From Bacteroidota bacterium (lineage in GTDB: Bacteria > Bacteroidota > Bacteroidia > Chitinophagales > Saprospiraceae), in contig JAKOVW010000079.1 in the NCBI GenBank assembly GCA_029781865.1, forward strand, positions 310,001-374,000: DNA of 64,000 nt, given 5' to 3'. The notes under the pieces were generated by a model, which ran no database searches, had not been told where the DNA came from, and saw only the letters and a program-made list of their open reading frames with translations. Positions 48,814 to 56,260 of the stretch are shown here, piece by piece (the stretch's first letter is position 1; every line of letters starts with the position of its first letter). The position numbers were made by a program, and so were the translations under genes.

Positions 48814-49662
48814 TTAATGAAAGGACTTAATTTGTCGTTCATATATGTCATAATTGACTGTTCTCTGTTTCCGGTTAATCCAAAAGATTGAAAAAAGAAT
48901 GAGCAGAATTATAATACCCAAAGCTCCACCGATGATCATACTATTGCCAACATTACTTGATAATTGTGAAGCCGCGCTTGTATCAACATCTTTTAAAAAT
49001 GCTGCGATATCATCTATTTCCTGAGGTGTCAAAGGCCCTTTTGCATAAGATTGCTTCATTTGAGGGAATGGTAAACCAGAAATTACACCTTTTACTCCAT
49101 CAACAGTCAATCTTGAAACAGCTTTCGTAAGATCTTTTGCTAAAGCACCTCCTGTTATCATTCCCTGATGATTCACATTATGACAGGAATTACAAGTAGG
49201 CCCTCCATTCGCAAAGCGTATATTCCCGATAAATAAATCTTTTCCTTTTTGACTATCACCAACGATAGCTGAATCTGTTTTTAAATTAGCGGTAACCGGT
49301 CCAGTCGTTCCAGGCCCGCCTATTTTAATATAAGCTATGATATCCCTGATTTGATTATCCGTTAAAGAAGCCTGATCAGGCATAAGAACCTGGTTATATG
49401 CTTTAAAAAGTGAATCTGCATAAGCATCTCCTTTTTTGATTACCGTCTGGGATGAATGCACAAATTTGATAATCCATTCTTCAGTATGGCGTTGATCCAC
49501 TTTTGCAAGATCAGGCCCGATTAATCTGCCTTTTCCAATGCTATGACAAACCGAACAAATTTGCTTGAAATCAGCCTCTCCTTTTTGTTGCGATGAAATA
49601 GTTGAAAACGCCAACTGAACAAGAACAATAAAACTGAAGAAGGATGGATAACGAATTTTCAT
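48814..49662 (-). CDS. Membrane-anchored diheme c-type cytochrome
   Basis: 282 residues with a signal peptide ending in SSQQK. Two CxxCH heme sites are present, QICSVCHSIG near residue 37 and TCNSCHNVN near residue 157, each in a cytochrome c domain. A C-terminal TM anchor (MIIGGALGIIILLILFSIFWIN) holds the domains in the periplasm. It lies 60 bases before narG and could pass electrons to or from the nitrate reductase or a quinol enzyme, or serve another oxidase. Confidence 0.9.
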   Translation of the reverse strand: MKIRYPSFFSFIVLVQLAFSTISSQQKGEADFKQICSVCHSIGKGRLIGPDLAKVDQRHTEEWIIKFVHSSQTVIKKGDAYADSLFKAYNQVLMPDQASLTDNQIRDIIAYIKIGGPGTTGPVTANLKTDSAIVGDSQKGKDLFIGNIRFANGGPTCNSCHNVNHQGMITGGALAKDLTKAVSRLTVDGVKGVISGLPFPQMKQSYAKGPLTPQEIDDIAAFLKDVDTSAASQLSSNVGNSMIIGGALGIIILLILFSIFWINRKQRTVNYDIYERQIKSFH

Positions 49663-49760
49663 TACATGTATTTTTAATTCATTTTAGAAAAACATCTTTG
49701 GCATATTTATCAAAATTTATCAGAGGCATTAGAATTCAATAATTCCAATATTATCCTATT

Positions 49761-50330
49761 TCAGAAAAATGACCGGTCATTACTATAAAAATCTGAAAGC
49801 TGTTCTGACAGCCTTTTTATAGTTTGAGCTAAAAAGTATATTACCAAAAGCAAAAGACCAATAAGACCTAATAATAAATTGAAAGGAGCAGAAAACAACG
49901 AAGGTCCTTGATTTGGACTTGCTTCATTCGTTTGTGGAAGCGTAGCATTTGAAGCTAATCCAATGGAAGGATTACTTTCATCCTTTATATATTCTAATAT
50001 CGCTTTAATTTGTGGATCTGCCAGGTTAGGAAATTCATTCATTGGGACTTTGTTGAATTCTGTAAACAACGCTACTGCATCAGGATCATTGGAATTGATC
50101 ATAGACCTGGAAGACTTTATCCATTTAAACAGCCAGGCTTCGTTTCGTTTTTTATCAATATCTTTTAAGTCAGGCCCTACCAATTTTCCATTGCCCACAG
50201 TATGACATGCCTTACAATTATCTTTAAACAAGGCTTTACCCTCCATGTTACCAACCGCCAAAACCATTTGTGATGATGAAAATAAGGCAATTAAGAGCAC
50301 CGAATTAATGACATATTTTAATTGACACAT
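49761..50330 (-). CDS. Membrane-anchored monoheme c-type cytochrome
   Basis: 189 residues with a signal peptide (VLLIALFSSSQMVLA). One CxxCH site (DNCKACHTVGNG) lies in a small cytochrome c fold whose Met ligand may be in FNKVPMNEFP. A C-terminal TM helix (LLLGLIGLLLLVIYFLAQTI) anchors it. It resembles the N-terminal domain of the next gene's product (KAC/GKLVGPDL and SVC/GRLIGPDL), so the two may come from a duplication. It begins the nar gene series. Confidence 0.88.
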   Translation of the reverse strand: MCQLKYVINSVLLIALFSSSQMVLAVGNMEGKALFKDNCKACHTVGNGKLVGPDLKDIDKKRNEAWLFKWIKSSRSMINSNDPDAVALFTEFNKVPMNEFPNLADPQIKAILEYIKDESNPSIGLASNATLPQTNEASPNQGPSLFSAPFNLLLGLIGLLLLVIYFLAQTIKRLSEQLSDFYSNDRSFF

Positions 50331-50861
50331 ACTTTAATTTACATTTTTAGATATGATTATTTAAGAATATACCTTTATCATCAACCCTCAAATTGTATTT
50401 ACCTCTAAATACTGAAATACAAGGACATATTGATAAGTGCTTTTATTTACTTTATTATTCTTTTAAGACCTTTTTATCTTATTTAAAAGCGAATATAGAC
50501 AACACCGTTAATATGGCAAAATACATTTAACATTTCTTTAGATAATAAATATAATGCAACCGCTATTAACCATTAATTCAAAGCTATATAAAACTGTTTC
50601 ATTCGTTTGGTTTGTTATCATCACACGTCAGTAATTAATCAAAATATGGAAACGCCACAAATTCAACTGTTTCCTCTCTTCAAAATCATTTACTGGAATT
50701 CATTGCATGATGTAAATTTTTATTCTTAATAAAATCACACACCCCACTCAATTATCAAAAACCACAAAACAATAATCCAACCATTTTATATTCTTCAATT
50801 ACCCCATTTCATAAAAAAAAACTTAAAATCCAATTCCCATATGAAGTCCAGCCAATTGGGT
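50331..50861. other. Leader of the cytochrome-nar operon, AT-rich
   Basis: About 530 bases with no gene. It holds the AAGT-N10-ACTT motif (listed separately) and a possible -7-like TACAATTTG (one base too long) near 50389-50397 on the minus strand. The rest is very AT-rich, with no stem loop or tRNA I can support. Confidence 0.5.
50435..50452 (-). promoter_or_regulatory. Candidate regulator site upstream of the cytochrome-nar operon
   Basis: AAGT, then GCTTTTATTT, then ACTT, with TTTATTATT after it. The core TTTATTTACTTT and the flank match the ric palindrome, but the half-sites are two bases further apart. It lies about 105 bases before the first cytochrome ATG. The same regulator could bind both, though this copy is imperfect. 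Confidence 0.35.
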
Positions 50862-51356
50862 TTATCCGGAAGCCTTGTAAGTACCAAATCTTGCAGGAGC
50901 TACCAATTCAATAAAAAAAGAAGTGCTGTTACTACACTTGAAACCTTTATTGAGCAAAGGCGTAAATCCAATTTGGCCCTCTCCTGTTTTAAATGCCAAT
51001 CGAAAACCGAATGTCCATACTTCCCATAAAGCATATAAATTGCTAGGATAAATTAATAAAAGAACACTATAAGGATTGCCTGAATTTATAAAAGGTTTTA
51101 AAACTGGTACAAACTCTAGGTCAAATTTTATTTTTCCGGGTGTTTTCAAGGTAATTCCAACCGGAAATCCCAATGAATAAAAATCCAATTTATCCAAAAA
51201 GGTAATATTGCCTCTCTTTACCCCTAACGCAATTTGTACAATACCAACATGATAGCGTAATACGATGGAGGATTCTGGTATATTAGTATCCCAAATACCT
51301 TTTGCTACTGGACTATTTTGAACCAGAAATAAGAAACTAAGAATAATATATTGCAT
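50862..51356 (-). CDS. Hypothetical exported protein
   Basis: 164 residues with a likely signal peptide (MQYIILSFLFLVQNSPVAKG). Short beta-like strands (IVLRYHVGIVQIALGVK, KFDLEFVPVLKPF, LWEVWTFGFRLAF) and a C-terminal FFIELVAPARFG suggest a small outer-membrane or periplasmic barrel. I do not recognise the family. The gene is next to the decayed region, and has a TAAATTTG box about 65 bases upstream of its ATG (minus strand). Confidence 0.5.
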   Translation of the reverse strand: MQYIILSFLFLVQNSPVAKGIWDTNIPESSIVLRYHVGIVQIALGVKRGNITFLDKLDFYSLGFPVGITLKTPGKIKFDLEFVPVLKPFINSGNPYSVLLLIYPSNLYALWEVWTFGFRLAFKTGEGQIGFTPLLNKGFKCSNSTSFFIELVAPARFGTYKASG

Positions 51357-51680
51357 TTTAAATATATGATTCCATTTTATTTCGTAACTAATTTTTCTTT
51401 TGCTTTATCTATATTTAAGACAAATTTATCTTCTTTATTTCAAATTATCAGAATTTTTCTCTTTTTTTTTAAAAAAATATTTTCCAGCTGACTGAATAAA
51501 AAGATTAAATCCATACTTTTGATGGTTTAAATCTGATTAATGTAGTTGACAAACCTTAGACTATTCAGAAATAAATATAACTTCTATAGGTAATAAATAT
51601 CATTTTTTAAGCTTTCAGGTTTGGTATTTTTGCTAATTCTGATTTGCTTTTTAATGATAAACAGGCATAAAATCATTTTG
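51357..51680. other. AT-rich spacer before the tryptophanase pseudogene
   Basis: About 320 bases with no gene. A TAAATTTG -7-like box on the minus strand at 51421-51428 could serve the hypothetical exported protein gene at 50862-51356. The rest shows nothing more. Confidence 0.4.
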
Positions 51681-52866
51681 CGAAAACAATCATTGAACCG
51701 TTCAGGATAAAATCAGTTGAGCCGATTTACTTCAATACAAAAGAGGCTCACACAGAAATTTTAAAAGAAGCTTATTACAATCTATTTTTAATCTATTACA
51801 AAGATGTATTGATAGTTTTATTGACTAACAATGGCACCAGTGCAATGAGTAGCCAGCAGTAGGCCGGCATTATGCAAGGAGATGAATCGTATGCAGGCAA
51901 TCCCAGCTTCTACCTTTTGAAGATACTAAACAAAGAATTACAGGAATGCCATTAGTAATCCTCACTCACCAGGGACGAGCCGTAGAGAAAATTTTATCCA
52001 GCTTAACCGGTGGTAAAGAAAAATATTTTTTAAGCAATACTTTGTTTGATACCACAAGAGCAAACATCGAATATACCGGCGCTGAAGGTATTGATTTGAT
52101 ATGTGCAGAAGGAAAACATACGACTATTCCAGCACCATTTAAGGAAAATATGGATACTGTTGCATTGGAAAAAATGATTGCTTAAAAAGGAGCCGCTAAT
52201 ATTCCACTTTGTATCTTCACTATTACTAATAATTTCAGAAGTGGACAATCGGTGAGTATGAATAATATTATGGGAACGAAAAATATTTGCAAAAATAATA
52301 TTTCGCTTTTCATTGATGCCTGCCGTTTTGCCGAGAATTCGTATTTTATCAAATTGGGTGAAGAAGGATATGCTGAAGTGCCCGTTTCAGAAATTGCCAA
52401 AGAATTGTTTCATATGCGGACGGATGCACTATGAGCGCAAAGAAAGATGCATTCTTCAATATCGGAGGCTTTCTTGCAATGCACGATGAAAAACTACCAC
52501 AACAATGTAGAAATCTACTGATTATAAACAACCCTGTTTTAATTGTTCGTGCTACGCACGCAACGAAAACTTAGTTGGTATCCGCAGTGTGGAGAAAGGT
52601 TCGTTGATGTTTGGGAAGTATAATATCAATGGCTAACTAATTCCTGCACAGTTGTAATTGGTACGTCTTGCAATTCCACGCAGAGTCTATACACAAAGCC
52701 ATATAGATTATGTATCTGAAGTCATCATAGAAGTATTTCAAATAGAAATGAAATAAAAGGACTCAGGATTATTGAAGAATCACCGATTTTGAGACATTTT
52801 ACAGTTAAACTGGCACCTGTAAGGAAGCAAACAGTTGCTCCCAACAGAATTGTTAGGTGCCGTTGA
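51681..52866 (+). pseudogene. Tryptophanase / tyrosine phenol-lyase pseudogene
   Basis: The three frames hold pieces in order: TIIEPFRIKSVEPI, LLTNNGTSAMSSQQ then a stop, LTHQGRAVEKI, FDTTRANIEYTGAEGI, DACRFAENSYFIKLGEEGY, and MSAKKDAFFNIGGFLAMHDEK with the PLP lysine. Later come IPRRVYTQSHIDY and SPILRHFTVKLAPV at the C terminus. These match E. coli TnaA segments (VIEPVKRTT, THQGRGAEQI, DSARFAENAYFIK, MSAKKDAMVPMGG, IPRATYTQTHMDF, LRHFTAKL). There are several in-frame stops and frame changes, and a stretch of about 130 codons between PLP-lysine and C-terminal pieces is missing. It is a decayed beta-eliminating lyase that once split tryptophan or tyrosine. Confidence 0.85.
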
Positions 52867-53325
52867 CAGTAAAAAAATATTTTTCTTTAAATGCAAATGA
52901 TTCATAAATTAAAAATAAATTTTCAGATTATGGACTATAACAATTGAAATTAATTTCTCTGTTCTTAATCATTAAATCCATCTGACACTTTAAAAACTAC
53001 TAACAGCTCCTTTTCTCCAAAACAAACTCTAAAAATTACCCATTGAAAATGTCTCCTAATATTAGAAATTCAAATGATTCCCTCACTTTAGCAGAAACAA
53101 GGTGTAAATCTATCATAATTGCTCCTTATTCAGACTATTTTGTCTTTATATATTTTGGACATTGAGAATACTCCAAATGACCGGCTCATATTGTCTCTAT
53201 ACCAGTATTGATATGCATTCATCAAAAAGAATCAGGAAAACCCAAATCTGAATATCTGTACATGTGAATACAAAAAACACAACAAACTCAAAGAAATATC
53301 CAGAATCCAGGTGATTAAATTATCT
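52867..53325. other. Spacer without recognisable genes
   Basis: About 460 bases, AT-rich, with stops in all frames. It follows the tryptophanase pseudogene and precedes the 3' end of the 606-residue gene. Nothing else is visible; it may be more decayed sequence. Confidence 0.35.
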
Positions 53326-55146
53326 TCAGACCTTTTCTAAGATTGAGTAATCTTTAGCTAGCTCTTTAAGCATTTTTTCTGCGAAATTCAAAGAAGTTAG
53401 AAATTCTGATTTTTTTAATTGATCTGTGGAAATGAATGCTGTCAACTCCTTATAATAATTAATACCATTTACAAGATTTTGATAATAATCTGTAAAATAT
53501 TTTTTCTTTTTCAGAAAGTGTTCTGTCCCAAAAGTTTCTTCCAATTGCTCCTTCAGGAAATCGACATACAAGCGAAGCTCTGCAATAAACATATGTGGCC
53601 TGTCTACAGAAGAAATAATATTTCTTTTCCCATAAATATGGTTAACCATAGTTTGTAATGAAACTATTTGAGAGAAGTGAGCTATGTTAGGTCCGGGACA
53701 AATTGTAACTGCATTGAGTTTTTTAACAAAAGTCTGATGATACTTGATTGCAGCAGAATTACTAAGACCAATACATAAACATTCTTTGTCCAAAACTGCA
53801 CTCATTTGTTTTTCATATTCATGCTTTGGCAAATCAGATGATTTTAACTGCGCTATTTTTAGCTTTTGATATTTCTGAGAGGCCGTGCATATAGGATCTT
53901 GTGAAAACTCGGTATTAAAAGCAAGATGTTTTTCAGTACAAGGGCTTCCAGACCTACCAATTCTAATCCGTTGTAATTTTTCTTTTTCAGCACTTGTTCC
54001 TTTTAAGTAATAAAACCGGATACCCAAGGGTGAATTATGACTTAAAACAACATCCTTTTCTTTTGCTTCACGCAACAATTTCAAAGTTTCTTCTTCCACA
54101 GTTGTTGCTTCTGGAACTAATAAAAACGGAGTCCCCCAACCAGTACTTTCAATATTATAATGTGTGTGCAAAAACCAATCCTCTTCGTGCGTACCAATCC
54201 CACCTTGCACCGAAAAAATCAGATCAGGCACATGCTTTATAATCCGGTTTCTTTTTTCGAAAACCGCCTTACTATATAATTCGAAAAGCGACAGAATCAG
54301 ATCTTTTTTATTCGTTTTAAATTCTTCCAGTATAGGGCCCATTAAATATCCATCAGTTGCAAAAGCATGACCTCCGCAATTTAAACCAGATTCAATTCTG
54401 AACTCACTAACCCAAATTCCTTTTTTGGCCAAATATTTTCCTTGAATAAGAGCAGACCTGTAATCGCTCACTTTTACAATAACCTTTTTTGTAAATTTTT
54501 CATCTTCATCTAAGTCAAATGCCCTTATATCTTCAAGATAATTGTACAACCTTGGATTCATGCCTGCAGAAAAAACTACTGAAGAATCTCTTAGATCGCT
54601 ATTGACAAATCCCCTTAATGCGGATATTGCGTCTGAACCGTTCACCAATAATTCACCCTTCTTATTAAAATTATTCCGGTCTACCTTTGTCATAATATTT
54701 ACGTCAATATTACCAGGCCTGATATTTGCCCGTAGAAAAGTCTCTATTCTTTCTTTTTCATTTCTGCTACCTGTCTGCAACATTTGATAATACGATTGTT
54801 TCAACATACTGTCATCCGGCAACATCTCAAAATATTTTACAATCTCAGAACCTGCTTCAAAAGCTGCAATTTTGAGTTTCTCTATCTGCGCCTGAACAAT
54901 TGTATTTACCAGGTTTAGGTAATCCGTAATCCTTTTGGCACGGTAATCTTCTTCATGTGTAGAGATAGGTTCATACTCCATGCCTATTATCGGATAATAA
55001 TACTTTCGCATCATTTCTACCAATCTGTCTTCAACAATTGAAATAACAGATGAGATGCCAAACCTGGCTACCTTAATAGGAGTATCAATGGTATAAGCTA
55101 AACCCATTACGGGAATATGAAACTTGTGAACTGGAATTGAATTCAT
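53326..55146 (-). CDS. Conserved 606-residue protein of unknown function
   Basis: The N terminus MNSIPVHKFHIPVMGLAYTIDTPIKVARFGISSVISIVEDRL is compact. Later parts have Gly-rich, TIM-barrel-like loops: RIESGLNCGGHAFATDGYLMGP and LIFSVQGGIGTHEED, faintly like nitronate monooxygenase FMN sites. A Cys set (SGSPCTEKH, DPICTASQKY, ECLCIG, ICPGPN) may bind a metal or cluster. The C terminus is helical. I do not know its reaction and the FMN idea is inference. It is a single gene with a TATCTTTG box upstream, beside the tryptophanase pseudogene. The ATG follows a TTG frame. Confidence 0.7.
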   Translation of the reverse strand: MNSIPVHKFHIPVMGLAYTIDTPIKVARFGISSVISIVEDRLVEMMRKYYYPIIGMEYEPISTHEEDYRAKRITDYLNLVNTIVQAQIEKLKIAAFEAGSEIVKYFEMLPDDSMLKQSYYQMLQTGSRNEKERIETFLRANIRPGNIDVNIMTKVDRNNFNKKGELLVNGSDAISALRGFVNSDLRDSSVVFSAGMNPRLYNYLEDIRAFDLDEDEKFTKKVIVKVSDYRSALIQGKYLAKKGIWVSEFRIESGLNCGGHAFATDGYLMGPILEEFKTNKKDLILSLFELYSKAVFEKRNRIIKHVPDLIFSVQGGIGTHEEDWFLHTHYNIESTGWGTPFLLVPEATTVEEETLKLLREAKEKDVVLSHNSPLGIRFYYLKGTSAEKEKLQRIRIGRSGSPCTEKHLAFNTEFSQDPICTASQKYQKLKIAQLKSSDLPKHEYEKQMSAVLDKECLCIGLSNSAAIKYHQTFVKKLNAVTICPGPNIAHFSQIVSLQTMVNHIYGKRNIISSVDRPHMFIAELRLYVDFLKEQLEETFGTEHFLKKKKYFTDYYQNLVNGINYYKELTAFISTDQLKKSEFLTSLNFAEKMLKELAKDYSILEKV

Positions 55147-55249
55147 TTGATGAGATAACAATAGAAACCTGGTAATTTATTTTTACTAAATAACTTTTTA
55201 AAATAAATACTAGCCAGATATAGAAATAATACCATAACCAACCAAAAGA

Positions 55250-55257
55250 CAAAGATA
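55250..55257 (-). promoter_or_regulatory. -7 box for the 606-residue gene
   Basis: TATCTTTG on the minus strand, about 105 bases before the ATG. A second exact TATCTTTG lies at 55287-55294, so either may be used. Confidence 0.4.
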
Positions 55258-55302
55258 CGCACATTTAAGACATTTTTATCCTAAATCAAAGATACGAATT
55301 AA

Positions 55303-55761
55303 TCAAAACATGCTTCGATTTGATAAAGAAGAGAAAGCCTCGCTAACATAATAATGAATCTTTTCTCTTATCTCACCAGTTACCCTCCACTTCCCCAACT
55401 CAATATTTATAAACTTCGATGCCCCTACCCCAATTATTTTAGCCGCCTCTCTTTGTGTCTCCCCCCGGATAAGTCTTGCAAAATAGAGTCTTTTTCTGAT
55501 GGGAAACCGGTTAGTCGCAATTGGAGGAAAATAACCCAAAAAGTCAATAATCCTTTTGCTGGTTCTTAAACGAGGACTTTTCCGGTTCTCTTCCCAGGCC
55601 CTGACAGTATCCGGACATATTTTAAGAAGCTTAGAAACTCTAATAAGTGACAAACCACGGTTAAGTCGCTCTTTTCGAAGATAATCACCTAAAGTGCTTA
55701 AAATGAGCGGATAACATGGTTTTTTAGCCTTAAAGCTACACTTAACAAATATGACACACAA
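55303..55761 (-). CDS. Double helix-turn-helix protein, copy B
   Basis: About 152 residues. The same two HTH units as copy A: TLGDYLRKERLNRGLSLIRVSKLLKICPDTVRAWEENRKSPRL, then RIIDFLGYFPP, then LYFARLIRGETQREAAKIIGVGASKFINIELGKWR. Identity is about 83% over 146 residues. The frame runs on upstream with no stop to 55890, but identity with copy A ends at the 25-base junction; the TTG start used for copy A is used here too. A thioesterase 3' fragment faces it, starting at the same codon as in copy A. Confidence 0.75.
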   Translation of the reverse strand: MCVIFVKCSFKAKKPCYPLILSTLGDYLRKERLNRGLSLIRVSKLLKICPDTVRAWEENRKSPRLRTSKRIIDFLGYFPPIATNRFPIRKRLYFARLIRGETQREAAKIIGVGASKFINIELGKWRVTGEIREKIHYYVSEAFSSLSNRSMF

Positions 55762-55769
55762 CCTAATGA
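55745..55769 (+). repeat. 25-bp identical junction repeat, copy B
   Basis: Same 25 bases as at 17711-17735. The HTH 5' end and the first thioesterase codons (AAT GA) meet here; outside it the two loci differ. Confidence 0.8.
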
Positions 55770-56016
55770 ATATGTATATATCCGTACTCAACTCATTCAG
55801 TCCAGGGATAAAAGTCTTACGATGGAATATCAAATGTGGAGCGATAATAAAGCTGATCTCAAAGCCATTATGTGGTCGAGATTTCTTCATCTGGACGCCT
55901 TAAGCAAAAGGACAACACCGCACCCAAGCGATATCCAGGAAATGCTGGATGCCTTGTGTATTCCTATTACAGAAACTACAATGGATGAGAGGGTGAAGAG
56001 TTTACTTGGAAAGTGA
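55765..56016 (+). pseudogene. 5'-truncated thioesterase fragment next to HTH copy B
   Basis: Encodes NEYVYIRTQLIQ to KSLLGK (83 residues), about 60% identical to the tails of the intact gene at 16099 and of fragment A, so it comes from a different thioesterase paralogue. It starts at the Asn-Glu codon, as in fragment A. No 5' half is found upstream (55162-55302). It lacks the DxDPMGH catalytic region. An internal ATG (MEYQMW, 55822) could start a 64-residue peptide. Confidence 0.78.
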
Positions 56017-56237
56017 TATGGTTTGCTATCACTTTAATTAATTATTTGCCTGCAATTATCTGCACTATATTGAATGCAATCAAAATAAGTCCGCAACATC
56101 AGCGGACATATTGATCATTGAAAAAGATCAAGTACCAAAATAATTAATTGTGTCTACAATTTTTAACTAGTAGTTGTCCTGATGATTAACCGCATTGATC
56201 TCAATAATTGGCATGGTAAGCCTTCTTTATAATTTCA

Positions 56238-56245
56238 TACTTTTG
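56238..56245 (+). promoter_or_regulatory. -7 box for leuS
   Basis: TACTTTTG, an exact TAnnTTTG match, 15 bases before the leuS ATG. A TTG at 56208-56210 is a possible -33, but its spacing (27) is longer than normal. A very short leader would result. Confidence 0.4.
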
Positions 56246-56260
56246 CATTAAATTAAAGAC

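Noticed and set aside
45136-50330. Nitrite, NO or N2O reductase near nar
   Set aside because: No NirS, NirK, NrfA, NorB or NosZ motif is present; the two cytochromes are small c-type carriers without such domains.
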